Shown here piece after piece: positions 33,741 through 45,539 of a stretch of DNA of 64,000 nucleotides. The stretch comes from Macrolepiota albuminosa (taxonomy: Eukaryota; Basidiomycota; Agaricomycetes; Agaricales; Agaricaceae). The first letter of the stretch is position 1; every line of letters begins with the position of its first letter. The translations under genes were made by a program, and so were the position numbers. The notes below the pieces were generated by a model. The model did no database searches. It saw only the letters and a program-made list of their open reading frames with translations, and was not told where the DNA came from. The stretch is taken from the NCBI GenBank assembly GCA_027475525.1, contig JAMWFC010000102.1, positions 372,001-436,000 of the forward strand, written 5' to 3'.

Positions 33741-35859
33741 CTATTTATCGTCATATACGACGCCAGAAAGCAGGGATTCCAACTCTTCCAAGGATGAGAG
33801 CAAGTCCCGAGATGCATCATCTTGCGCGTTTCGAAAACGCATGGCCGTCTTCGCCCACTCTCCCGGTGGACGAACATCAACTGGTATATCGGGATTGAGC
33901 CTCAAAATTATGGCAGCCATATTAGGACGCTTCGAAGGCTCAAAATCCCAGCAATCTTCCATCAGTTCCCACATACTGTTGCTCAGTCCGTGCTCTGTCC
34001 AAGCAGCGTCATCGTCCTTTGGTCGGGTTGGTTTATTCCCTTGCATTATATATAAGACGACAGTCATTGGGTTTGGAACTTCGTGGAATGGAAGGCATCC
34101 AGTGAACATCTTGTTAGGATTAGTTAGTATTTCAGCAGCATGATCAAGTTTGTACCTCGTAACAGACGCTTGCCCAGGCAAACACGTCACTCACTTTGCT
34201 GTTGCAAACTTTTTTGGTCGCGTCTTCAGAGCCTAGGAGTTCGGGGGCTTGCCATCGGATGGTTCCTCCCTTGGAAGCTACTGTTGATTGTGATGTCCAC
34301 TTGAGGATTTGGGAATCGATCACGCTCGATACCCCGAAATCACCTAGACACGCCCTGCCAGAGCTGTCAATAAGAACATTCGGCTTTTTGAAAATGGATA
34401 TAATCAGCAATTTTCATTGACCTTGTGACGAACATACAAGTACTTACTCCTTTCAAGTCCCCGTGGACAATCTTATTTTGGTGCAAGTAGTTCACCCCAG
34501 CTGCCGTGTCCGAGCACTGGATAGAAACTCAGATGTATAAAATCTGAGGAGATATAAGGCATACCAACAGTAATCGATTTGCTTCGGGATGTTCAACCAA
34601 ATAATCTTTAAGGTTTCCATTCGAAGCCCAGCGTGAAACAAAAGATATACGCGAACCAGCCCTGAACTTGATGAGTCCATAGAATGGGAGTATATTTCTA
34701 TGTGATAGTTGGCCCCAGAGAATAGCCTCTCTTGCATAACTCTTCGAGTACGAATGAGATTATTGGCGCAACACTAGGCAAATGATGAAGGACAAACTTT
34801 GGCTATATGTTCAACCTGTGTTTTCTGGTATACCCTTATTACCTTGTAGCATAACTCTTCACCTCGAGAGATAACTTTGTAGATATCAGCAAATCTTCCT
34901 GAATCTATTGGTTCAGCTGCAGCTGTAGGTGAGGGACCTTCAAGAAAGAAGCGGGAGGGGTATAGATTCGTTCGCTCCGAAAGCCTCCTCATTGCAGCGA
35001 TTAATTGTCCACGGTCTTGAAAAGCATCGTTATCTAAGAGCTATCCAGTTGATAAAGCTTGATCAGTATACATGTCTCTCGATGATAGAGTCACTTACCA
35101 GTTGAAATCCATCAAGAATTTTCTGAGCATCGGTTTGACTGACTGACAGAAGGTGCCTGTAGAGTTCAACTGTCTTGAAAATATTGTGGAGGATGGTTTT
35201 CATCACTTCTATTTTACCAACCAGAAGGACCTCATGTGCTGGAAAGGGACTAATTGAGCCAGAAGAGAGGTAACACTGGCATGGTCTGACCGGCTGAAGT
35301 TTGGCTTGAAACCTGCCAAAAGAAGGTGCTGGTATCTGAAATATCCTGCATGGCATCGGATAGGTCCTGAGATCTGCAGTTCCAATGAGCTTGTCTCAGC
35401 GAATGTTGCAAGGCAACTAAACCTGTTCTCTGTATTTGTGCCTTTGTACCGCTTCGCACGTGAAGTAAGCCTAGTAATCTGTTTCCCCTGTTTCTTAAAA
35501 CTCACGCTACTTGGCACACCGATTCGCATGGCAGTAGGGTACGGGTGATTGACAACGGGCCGCCTTAGTGAGCTACCAGACGCGTGATGTAGAGGAACAG
35601 GCAAAGGATCTACATTTTCATCCTCAGCGACAAGTGTCAGGGAAGAACCATCTGGACTGCGTGAATGCAAGTTCAAGGATAAGGAGTGAGAAGAGTGTGC
35701 GGCCTCGAGAACATCCGAGAATGGGCGGTCACGATTGGAACCATCCGACAATGGGTGTATGTGTTCTGACAATGAGCGGCCACTTTTACCCTCGAAAAAT
35801 GAGTCTAAGCTCGAGAATGGGCGGGCAGTAGAGTGACTGGTCGGCTTTGAAAATCTCAT
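33741..35859 (-). CDS. TKL-type protein kinase, copy 1
   Basis: Exons: 35859-35423, 35373-35291, 35238-35099, 35040-34798, 34741-34565, 34516-34448, 34383-34156, 34109-33741; 581 aa. The N-terminal ~170 residues are Ser-rich and look disordered. A helical segment follows (VMKTILHNIFKTVELYRHLL), then the kinase domain. The nucleotide loop is weak (GRFADIYKV), the lysine is in CYKVI, the catalytic loop is VHGDLKG-PNVLID, the metal site is GDFG, then the ape-type QAPELL and a C-lobe ending in CWDFEPSKRPNM. HGD instead of HRD is usual for agaricomycete TKL-like kinases. Likely an active Ser/Thr/Tyr kinase; substrates unknown. Confidence 0.85.
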
Positions 35860-36180
35860 GAAGATTCGGAAAAAGTGGGAAAGCGAGGCGCTGCATTAAT
35901 ATATAAAGGTGGGAGAGATGAGAAGTACAAGTATGTCGGCTGTGCTTGCTGTGGAAATGACCTGCGTAGCGACCGCATCAAATCATACCCTTTTTGGTCT
36001 GTTATCTGATTGCTCCTGAGTACCTGTCCGCAGACACTACAGTCGAGGACAAGCAAACTCTACAATTGAGATTCTGAGAGATCCAGCTGATATATCCTGA
36101 AACTTTTGATAGCTCTGAATTCGAATTGTAGCGGCGCATGATCCATCCCGGACTCATGAAACAACAAATAGTTCCTGGTA
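35860..36180. other. Upstream of kinase copy 1
   Basis: Ordinary CpG-containing sequence that passes into repeat island 2 at about 36180. No feature is supported. Confidence 0.4.
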
Positions 36181-36845
36181 TGTTTCCAGCTTTATATCTT
36201 TATAGTTGTAGTGGATTTGAAGATCAAAGCACCCTACTAAACTTAATTTTGATAGTCATTTTAATTAAAATTTCACTATTGTTATTCTTTTATTTTTATA
36301 GCTTTAAATATAAAGCAGCACTGCAATGCTCATTTATTGGATTAAATCTCAGATTTCACAAGGCCAATGAGGGCAATAAGTCATGCAAAACATGTGATTC
36401 CTCACCCAGAGAGCAATCTAAGACCTAAGTCCAGTGAGACAACCATCTCAGTGATTGCTCTCTAAGTGGGCCATTTTGACCAATGTATACAGAGAACCAT
36501 CTTACAGAGTGAACTCTAGATAGTAAAAACTTGATTATAATTTTGCACTAAGCCCTCTTGGAAGACCTGGTATAAAATCTTTTGCCTGATCATAAGCAAT
36601 TAAGCAGCTCATTGATTTACTTTTTTACAGCTAAAAGTTCAAGATTTCAATTTGTTGCTGATAAACTGGTCTTCTTTCTAATATTGTTTTATTAATTAGT
36701 AAATGAATAGCTTTTAGCTTCAGTAAATTTAACTTATCACTTATCTAACTGTTACAGCAAATTGGCACTTGATGAGCTGTTGCTGCATTTGCTTATATTG
36801 TTGCCTCTTCACTTGAATAAAAATTACACAATACAAGCCCAACAA

Positions 36846-36971
36846 GTTTGCCTGCTTCCGGGGTACATTCCCTGTACCATCAGCGGGTTGCATGGTGGCA
36901 TCAGTGATGCTGACTGCCCAACCAACTAAAACGCTACACTAAAAAAAAAAAAAAAAAAGTTTGCCTGCTTC
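36846..36971 (+). mobile_element. Short retroposed insertion with poly(A) tail and target-site duplication
   Basis: The 13-bp sequence GTTTGCCTGCTTC occurs at 36846-36858 and again at 36959-36971. Between them lies an 82-bp body (36859-36940) ending in a run of 18 A. Flanking duplication plus poly(A) is the signature of LINE-driven insertion. The body retains CpG although the surrounding island does not, so it arrived late. It may be the 3' end of a LINE or a SINE. Confidence 0.85.
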
Positions 36972-37132
36972 ATTCTGAAACACAACATTCTCTTCAGGTG
37001 CAACATCCAAAGTGATTCTGAGGTCTACTTTAGTAGACCAAGGTTTTACTACCTGCTTTGGCACATATTTTGTCCTTGAAATTTATGTCCCTCACATGAT
37101 CTCGCCATTGCTGTGTCTCTTCCTCTACTGGC

Positions 37133-37300
37133 TATGTCCTCGATATTTGCTCTCTTTCAGCTATCTTTACTGGCTATTACTATCATGTCCTCAATATTTG
37201 TTCCTTTTCAGCTATTTTTACCAGCTATTTCTACTGGCTATTACCACCATGTCCTTGAAATTTGCTCCCTTTCGGCTATCTTTACTGGCTATTATGTTGC
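37133..37300. repeat. Three imperfect copies of a 50-63 bp unit
   Basis: The pattern TGTCCT(C/T)(G/A)A(A/T)ATTTG followed by TTTCAGCTAT and ACTGGCTATTA recurs three times. It gives a chance hydrophobic reading frame. Confidence 0.75.
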
Positions 37301-37771
37301 TCCTCTTTTTTGCTATCTCTGCTGAGTAATTAATCAATTTCTTTTATGTTAAAGAATTATACTTTTATTTTCTATATATCTATATTTTAAGTTGTTTTTT
37401 TCTGTATTGAGTGCATTATTGTTTTTTTCTTTTACCAAGTTGAGAGATTCTTTTTTTTCCATATATATATGTATGTTTTTTGAATATGTGTATATGTTTT
37501 TTTAAATAAGTGTATATGTTTTTTTCTTGAACATGTAATTTGTTTCATGTTGTTAAATGCCTTGTTTATTATTGTAATTTATTACATCTAGTACCTAAAA
37601 AGAGGAGCATGCATGAAAATTGTACAAATATATGAAATTTTTTTTTGCTCTAGCAGTCATCATTCTGTTCTCTTCATTTATTTTCATCTTTGAAAATTAG
37701 ACCACATTGTCTTTGGTATTCTTTTTTCTATAAGCTTGTATAGATACAGTTTTCTGTCTAATAGAATATGC

Positions 37772-37925
37772 TTATATAAGCTGATACTCCATCAATAGTT
37801 TATATAAGCTGTTGTTCCAGCAATAGGTTACATAAGCTGATACTCCATCAATAGTTTACATAAGCTATTGCTCCAGCAATGGATTATGTAAGCTAATACT
37901 CTACCAATAGTTTATATAAGCTGTT
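37772..37925. repeat. 28-bp minisatellite, about 5.5 copies
   Basis: AAGCT recurs every 28 bp at 37778, 37806, 37834, 37862, 37890 and 37918, with the unit reading approximately ATAAGCTGATACTCCATCAA plus TAGTTTAT. About 2.5 further copies occur at 38066-38130 after a 140-bp break. Confidence 0.9.
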
Positions 37926-38497
37926 GCTCATAAAACAAACATTGCCTGTGGCACAATGTCCATTTAGTTACAGCATTGGAGTAGAGTACATACATTACTT
38001 TACCCCCACCTCTTAGCCCAGCAGTGTGGCTTGCCAGTGGTTAAAATCAATTTCATTCATTCATTCCAGCAATAGTTTATGTAAGCTGATGCTCCATCAA
38101 TAGTTTATATAAGCTATTGCTTCTGTAATGGTTTATTGTTTGATCAATTTGTTCTGAAATTGCATTTTGACATATTGATTGAGTTTATCAATTTGCTTTT
38201 TTTTTAGCATTTTATACCTAGTTGTCAATCTATAACTCCTTTTATTTATGCATATTTAAAGAGTCAACTGTTATGATTTTAGTCTCTTATCTACATTAAC
38301 TGATACACTTAATATATTGAAATAAATAATTAGAGAGCTATTAGAAACTGAGAAACTTTAATTAATCATCTTGGATATAAATTATATCTTGTGCTAAAAA
38401 TACCTACAAGAAGCAGATTCATTTCTCACTTTTAGTATAGTTTGTTGTAGTACTCAAACTATTTCTGTTTACAAGTATAAATATGAAGCTACAATTG

Positions 38498-38651
38498 CAG
38501 AGAGATACATCTGTTTCTGTATAGAAGTCATATTGATGTCAATATCTTCTATGCCTACAGAGACAATAATGAAACAGAGAGATACATCTGTTTCTGTATA
38601 GAAGTCATATTGATGTCAATATCTTCTATGCCTACAGAGACAATAATGAAA
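38498..38651. repeat. Perfect 77-bp tandem duplication
   Basis: Bases 38498-38574 are repeated exactly at 38575-38651. The sequence is unrelated to the other 77-bp duplication at 9341. Confidence 0.95.
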
Positions 38652-38798
38652 ATTCAAGGCTTTGAAGTTATATCTCTATCTTTTATTTGTCTACTTATCA
38701 ATACATATCATGCTATCCAATTCTTAGATTTATATTGATAAACACTAATATATATGATCAACTTTCTCAATCATTGAAAAACCCCTCTCTTCAAACTA

Positions 38799-38840
38799 TT
38801 GGGAGACATTCCACTAAGCCACTGTTGGAATGTCTCCCAA
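38799..38840. repeat. Perfect hairpin, 14-bp stem and 14-nt loop
   Basis: TTGGGAGACATTCC at 38799-38812 is perfectly inverted at 38827-38840. In a decayed island, a perfect stem of this length stands out. It could be the terminal hairpin of a transposon or a palindromic scar. Confidence 0.85.
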
Positions 38841-40003
38841 CACAAACTCACTCAAAAGCTCAACCCATTTAAATCTGAGCTCAAGTTTCATATAAATAGT
38901 AGCTAAAATTTCTCTCTCTGCTTCAGTAATTGTGCTATTGGTCTCTTTTTGACTATTCAATTTTACAAACAGTCATTGACAAAACTCCACTGTAGACCTC
39001 AGTATTGCCATGCACTGCAGCGGCACATCCCGCACATCCCTATTGATTTTTATTAAATTAACTTCATGAACTAGAAGTCTCTTCAAGCAGCTATCAGCCT
39101 GCTTGCTAATTGCAAAGTGGTCAAATCACTTGGATCAAATACTTAATTGTCTCTGTCATTATAAACTTGTATGGAGGGTAAGAGTCAGTTAGAGTCTGAA
39201 CATGATGGACAGAAAATGCAGCAAGCAGCTTATCTCACTGATCAAGTGAGAGATTCAGCAAAGCTTAGCAAATAAATTAAAGTTTAGCTGAGCACTTATG
39301 TGCTTGGCTCTCTCTTTAAACTGCTACAGCCTTTGCAATGATATTTATATTAGAAAAATCTTTGCTCTAAGACAGAATTTGTTGAAAGGGTTGATTCTTA
39401 GATAGTGTTTCAAGTTTCAGATGGTAGGTAACATAGGCTGCAAGCTCTTTTTTTAGCCTGCTGAAAGTAGCTATAAAGCATGAGTATCCTCTCAAAGCCA
39501 TGCCAAAAAAGCAGATTGATTGTCAGCAGCAGACATAGCAGTGCAAAAAGAACAGTTGCAAACACAGGTCAGCTGGCTGCTGCCTCCACTTATGTGCTGC
39601 ACCTTTCAACCTGTTTGCAGCTTTGCAAGTCTTCAATGTCTCTCAGAGTAGCAACTATGTCTTGACTATGTTAGATTTTAGGTATTATTCTGCTGACTAG
39701 GACAGATGATATCTCTGAACTATTGTCAATAAATGTACAATTGTTATTGAGGGCAACATAAGTTCAACTGGTAGTAAGGTTGAATCATGGAAATTCTATA
39801 GAAAAGCATGTACATGCTTTATATATCATGACCTGGCTCCCATCTTCTGAGAATTCTATTGCTGACATGGCCTTCTGCTTTTCTTTTTCATGCATGTTCT
39901 TGATTGCCCATGGCTAGATCAGAAACCAAGCTTGAAGCACCTCTAGCTTGGTGGCATCAGCAGAACTACCATTACTTGAAAACTATCACTTTTTACCTTT
40001 GGC

Positions 40004-40972
40004 ATGGCCTCACCGCAAGCACCCAACATACCTATTTCACCAGCCAACAGCAATTTATTCTGTACATATAGCTCAACAGCTTGTACAACCCAGATGAATC
40101 AATTTTACCAGTCTCCAAACCTGCTGTCCTGTCATAGATTGCAAGCCATGATGGCTACATTTAGCTCAAGACAATTAAAGCATATCTCTCAGCAGTACGC
40201 TCCCTTCATGTTAAGGCTGATCTTCTCTTGTCCACCACCAAATCTCTGCTTGTCCAACAGCTTGTCCAGGGTATCAAGTGCTATGATGGCAAGCACAGTT
40301 GGCAGCCAGTGCAACCAGTCACTTTACCTGTCCTCACTACTCTCTACCTGGTGTCATTCCAGGCCATACAGCAATCTATGCTGCATGCTGCCTTGCTTAC
40401 TCCAGTCTGCTGTGCAGCAGAGAGTTCATGGTTGGCAAAGGAGGCAAATACTCATCCAGCCTTACTCTCTCTTGACAGTCTATCCAGTTCTTCCTCAACT
40501 TCAGCTCTGTCATGCATGCTTGCCTCACTGCTTCTAAAACTGCTCATTCTGGAAAGGAGTCACAGTCACCACCACATCAGGATGCCCCACCTGCCCAGTC
40601 ACCGCCCTCAAAGCCTTGTTCTTGAAGCTCCCTCACAATGGCACCACCACCCCACTCTTTGAGCAGCCAGATGGTAAGGCTCTGTCCTATACTTACTTCA
40701 TTGACTCAATCCACATCATGCTGTCCTCTGCAGGCCTGAACCTATCCTTAAACACAGGGCACAGCTTCAGGTGGGGAGCAGCATCAGCTGTGGTAGCTGC
40801 TGGCTATTTGGACTATGAGATCCAGCCGCTAGGATGGTGGCGCAGCGACTCTTACAAGCTTTATATCAACAATGACCCAAATCAAAACCTCACCTCCCTC
40901 CTTCATATGTCCTACAACTATCTTGTCCCTTTTGAGCCTCTGGCTCTACAGGCCTACACTGCATTGACTTGA
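40004..40972 (+). pseudogene. Decayed tyrosine recombinase (DIRS/Crypton-type, fungal)
   Basis: The reading is broken over at least two frames. Pieces in order: QLVQGIKCYDGKHSW (40228 frame), SREFMVGKGG, LTASKTAHSGKE, then ALKALFLKLP and GHSFRWGAASAVVAAGYLDY (40616 frame), followed by a RSD-Y-YI tail. HSFR carries the box II His/Arg and SYKLYI the nucleophile region. The family is recognisable from fungal site-specific recombinases. Frame breaks and the loss of CpG show it is dead. Confidence 0.8.
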
Positions 40973-40990
40973 GTTGTTGGCCCTCCCTCT

Positions 40991-41386
40991 CAGGAGTGGG
41001 GTTTGCCGATGCTTGAGAACTTTTCTCAGGATTCAAGAAATCAAATTTCTTTCTGCAAATCCTGGCCAAACTCTTTAAGTCTCAGAACCTCACTCTCAAG
41101 TCTTACTTCTCGCTCTCTTTCATCCTTTCCTACTTATCATCCAGCTTTCCCTGTATCGGCAACTACGAATTAACTCACATTGATACGTCACACAACCTCA
41201 GTTGTTCTCTATCATCTTGACGGACACTGAGGTTTTTTGTTCCGTTAACTAGCTGAGAGATCTAGCCCAACAATCTTCTTACTGTATGAGCGAGCCTTCG
41301 GGATTTCTGGAAAGTCGGATTACATCGTTAAGCCCACGACATACGTTTACACCTTTTACCCTTGATCTAAATATCATCAAAACTGT
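40991..41386. other. Right edge of island 2 and start of duplicated kinase segment
   Basis: From about 41277 the sequence matches 33618 onward. This marks the second duplication boundary. No independent feature. Confidence 0.6.
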
Positions 41387-43635
41387 TTAATGCTCGTCCC
41401 TATTTATCCTGAATACGACACTAGAAAGCAGGGATTCCAACTCTTCCAAGGATGAGAGCAAGTCCCGAGATGCATCATCTTGCGCGTTTCGAAAACGCAT
41501 GGCCGTCTTCGCCCACTCTCCCGGTGGACGAACATCAACTGGTATATCGGGATTGAGCCTCAGAATTACGGCAGCCATATTAGGACGCTTCGAAGGCTCA
41601 AAATTCCAGCAATCTTCCATCAGTTCCCACATACTGTTGCTCAGTCCGTGCTCAGTCCAAGCAGCGTCATCGACCTTTGGTTGGGTTGGTTTCTTCCCTT
41701 GCACTATAGATAAGACAACAGTCGCTGGGTTTGGAACTTCGTGAAATGGAAGGCATCCAGTGAACATCTTGTTAGGATTAGTTAGTATTTCAGCAGCATG
41801 ATCAAGTTTGTACCTCGTAACAGACGCTTGCCCAGGCAAACACGTCACTCGCTGTGCTGTTACAAACTTTTTTGGTCGCGTCTTCAGAGCTTAGGAGTTC
41901 GGGGGCTTGCCATCGGATGGTTCCTCCCTTGGAAGCTACTGTTGATTGTGATGTCCACTTGAGGATTTGGGAATCGATCACGCTCGATACCCCGAAATCA
42001 CCTAGACATGCCCTACCAGAGCTGTCAATAAGAACATTCGACTTTTTGAAGATGAATATATATATCAGTAATTTTCATTGATCTTGTGGCCAATATAAAA
42101 GTACTTACTCCTTTCAAGTCCCCGTGGACAATGTCATTTTGGTGCAAATACTTCACCCCAGCTGCCGTGTCCGAGCACTGGAGAAAAACTCAGGATGTAT
42201 GAAATCTGGGGAGATATAAGGCATACCAACAGTAATCGATTTGCCTCGGGATGTTCAACTAGATAGTCTTCAAGGTTTCCATTCGAAGCCCAACGTGAAA
42301 CAAAAGATATACGCAGACCAGCCTTGAACTTGATGAGTCCATAGAATGGGAGTATATTTCTATGTGATAGCTGGCCCCAGAGAATAACCTCTCTTGCATA
42401 AACCTTCAAGTACGAATGAGATTATCTGCACAACACTAGGCAAATGATCAAGGACGAACTTTGGCTATATGTTCAACCTGTGTTTTCTGGTATACCCTTA
42501 TTACCTTGTAGCACAATTCTTCACCTCGAGAGATTACTTTATAGATATCAGCAAAACTTCCCGAATCTACTGGATCGGCTGCAGCTGTGGGTGGGGGACC
42601 TTCAAGAAAGAAACGGGAGGGGTATAGATTTCTTCGCTCGGAGAGCCTCCTCATTGCAATGATTAGTTGGCCACGGTCTGGAAAAGCTTCGTTATCTAAG
42701 AGCTTTCCAGTTGATGAAGCTTAATTTGTATACATGTGTCTCGATGATCGAGTCACTTACCAGTTGAAATCCATCCAGAATTTTCTGAGCATCAACTCCA
42801 CTAACAGACAAAAGGTGCCTGTATAGCTCGACTGTCTTGAAAATATTGTGGAGGATGGTTTTCATTACTTCTATTTTATCAACCAAGAGGACCGCATGCG
42901 CTGGAAAAGGACAAATTGAGTTACAAGAGAGGTAGCATTATCATGGTCTGACCAGCTAAAGTTTGGCTTGGAACCTGCAAATGGAAGGTGCTTGTGTCTA
43001 AAGTATCCTGCGTAGCATCGGATAGGTCCTGATATCTGTAATCCCAATAAGCTTCTCTCAAAGAATGCTGCAAGGCACCTCAACCTGTTCTCTACAGTGT
43101 TGCCTTCGTATCGCTTCGCGCTTGAAGGAAGCCTAGCAATCTGTTTTCCCTGTTCCTTGAAACTTACGCTACCTGGCCCACGGATATTCGTGACAGTAGG
43201 GCGCAGGTGATTGACAACGGGCCGCCGTAGTGAGGTAACAGACGCCTGATATAGAGAAACAGGCAAAGGATCCGCATTGTCACCCTCAGCGACAAGTGTC
43301 GAGCCAGAACCTCCTGAACTGCGTGAATCCAGGTTGGAATTTAAGGAAAAGGAGTGAGAAGAGTGCGCGGGCCCGATTTCCAAAAGGGAGTGAGAAGGGT
43401 GTACGGGCTCTACATCCAAGGAAAAGGAGTGAGAAGAGTGTGTAGGCTCGAGAACATCCGAGAATTGGCGGTCACGATTTAAACCATTCGACAACGGGTC
43501 TATGTGTTCAGACAATGAGCGGCCACGGTTAGAACCATTGAACAGCGAGTCTAAATTCGAGAATGAGACGTGACGATATGGGTCTCTATCTCCCGAGAAT
43601 GAGGGGACAGTAAACTGCGGTGTTAGATCTTCCAT
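41387..43635 (-). CDS. TKL-type protein kinase, copy 2
   Basis: Exons: 43635-43085, 43035-42953, 42900-42761, 42702-42460, 42403-42227, 42177-42109, 42041-41814, 41767-41387; 623 aa. Intron positions and phases are identical to copy 1, and the kinase domain is nearly identical (VHGDLKG-SNVLID, GDFG, QAPELL). Differences are concentrated in the N-terminal Ser-rich region, where an HSSHSFSL-like unit is repeated three times, and at the C-terminus, which ends in a different short tail. All frames are intact. It is a direct duplicate of the gene at 33741, now 5.5 kb apart because of repeat island 2. Confidence 0.87.
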
Positions 43636-43879
43636 GAGGGGTTGGGAAAAAGTAGGAGAGCGAGGCGCTGCATTAATATATAAGGGTGGCAGTTACCAGA
43701 GCGCCCAACCAGGATCGTACTTAGCGCCCTTTGTTCTTCATGGGACAGAAGTCGTCTGTACACGAGTTCCATCTTAGGCAAAAACGCAACAGTGCTGAAC
43801 CGGTTCGGTTTGGTTTCTGCCGAAGTTTTTGTTTTCCAAACCCTAACCACAATCCAGGTGTATCTTTTTCCTTCTAACC

Positions 43880-44969
43880 ATGTCTCCTGTAAACCCCATA
43901 ACGCCCATCTCGTCGCTCCCTACCTTTGTTACGCCAGAACAACACGCAAACCTGATTTCCTCCACGCCCTCGTCGTTTGCAGACATTCCTCCTGTCCTCA
44001 AACACTCCCAACCCAACGTCCGCATCACTCTCGATCCCCCCGTCCAAGGCTTCGACCCGACTGCTACTACAGATGGTACTTTATACGTTCTCACAAGGTT
44101 CTTTCCTTTCTTTATTGTTTTTTTTTCCTATCATCTAACTAAAACAACACAGTGTCCTCGTGTACTTCACGGCATCCGGACAAGGCTTCCAAATCCCCTA
44201 CCCGTCAATAACGCTTCATGCCATCTCCCGCTCCGGCTCTTCTCCCTCAATCTACTGCCAACTCGATGCAGGCGCCGCACCAGATGCAGACGTAGAAGAT
44301 GAGGATGCAGACACGCTTCTCCAAGAGCTCTCCATAATTCCCCAAGACCCTGCTTCTCGTACGTCTCTCCACATTTTTTTTCGTTATCAACTCTTAAGTC
44401 ATAAATAGTCGATCAAATCTTCGAAGCTCTCTCAACTTGTGCCGCCCTCCACCCGGACCCAGACGCCGATCTCGACGGCGACGAAGACGACGCAACAATC
44501 GATCGCGATCCGCTCTCTACGCCCTTTGATACCTTCAACGGTTCAGCAGAGGAAGAGCTGAGCGAAGTAGGCCGGGTGCGCAGCGATTTCTCAAATGATC
44601 CTCGGTATCATCCCTACTAGAACTTTTTCTTTTTTTTTTATTTCCATGTCCTGTCCTCGAATATTCCCGGTTTCGTTCTTGGCTGTAACTTCGATTGCGA
44701 TGATTTGATACATGTACGTCGACGCGTAGGCTGCACTCGCACACATGGAATCGATAATCTACGATCCGTTCGATCATGACGATGAAGATGCATATGAAGG
44801 AGAGGATGGGGATGGGGAGGAGCTGCCGCCCGATTCCGAGGACGATGATAAAAAAGATGTCTTGGAAGACGCTGATCAAGAAATTGGTTCGAAGGGGGAG
44901 AAGGGGGAGAAGGAGACGGAAGCGGTCCAAGCAGTCGCTGAAAACAAACCGATTTCCAAGGCTACTTGA
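43880..44969 (+). CDS. pICln homologue (methylosome subunit, Voldacs family)
   Basis: Exons are 43880-44097, 44153-44358, 44409-44575 and 44730-44969; 276 aa. The PH-like core shows DGTLYVLT, VLVYFTASGQGFQIPYPSI and LHAISR, then the conserved ALHPDPDAD. The C-terminal third is strongly acidic (Asp/Glu runs), as in all pICln proteins. Known role: chaperone that holds Sm proteins for PRMT5 methylation during snRNP assembly. Intron 3 is unusually long (154 nt). Reading through its donor would instead end the protein after VRSDFSNDPRYHPY, so a shorter isoform is possible; the spliced form aligns better with the animal helix that follows. Confidence 0.87.
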
Positions 44970-45539
44970 ATCCAAAAAACGCACAATATCTTACGTTCTC
45001 TCATGTATCACGCGCTACGCGTCCTCAGTTCAATTCCACTTGTTCCTTCCCATCAGAAGTATTTTTTTTTAGTTCGAAAAGACTCAACCGCCAAGTTGCC
45101 AAAACTACCATCATAAAAGTGCCCATGATCACTCGTACCAAATTCATCCGAATCCTGCTCACAAAGTTTGTTCTCATTGTTCTTGGATCACTGATCGAAC
45201 GCTGCACCTCTATCCATTCCCAAAATTAGAACTAGTACTTATTTATCAGTCTCATCAATACTGCGGTCTTTTCTTTACCATCTCCAAGGCTGTTCTGATG
45301 CATCTGGAAGCTTTGGCCCCCGCCTCAGAAAATGCATGAAATTGACCAAAATTTTGGCTGCAACCAATTTCTCGTGGGAAAAACTTCGGAGATGTGTTTT
45401 TAGGCTTATTTCAACATTCTGAGTCTGATTCTGATTCTGTACTTAGTTAAGCTAAAAAAAATTCCCATTCCCGAGATAGCAACTTAGTTGACTTTGCTTG
45501 TCCGCGACTGTATCCGGCCGGAGTTGACTTGATCTCCTC
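44970..45539. other. Intergenic
   Basis: No supported feature between pICln and the inverted-repeat element. Confidence 0.4.

Larger units (their letters stand above)
36180..40990. repeat. Repeat island 2, CpG-depleted
   Basis: An AT-rich block between the two TKL kinase copies with almost no CpG. It contains short tandem repeats, a poly(A)-tailed insertion and a decayed tyrosine recombinase, listed separately. Short frames in the interval (for example 37012-37329, hydrophobic) come from repetitive pyrimidine-rich sequence and are not supported as genes. Confidence 0.75.

Noticed and set aside
37012..37329. 105-codon hydrophobic frame in island 2
   Set aside because: It is generated by three imperfect repeats of a pyrimidine-rich unit.
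37772..38130. CRISPR-like regular 28-bp spacing
   Set aside because: Units are contiguous with no unique spacers, and the organism is a fungus; it is a minisatellite.
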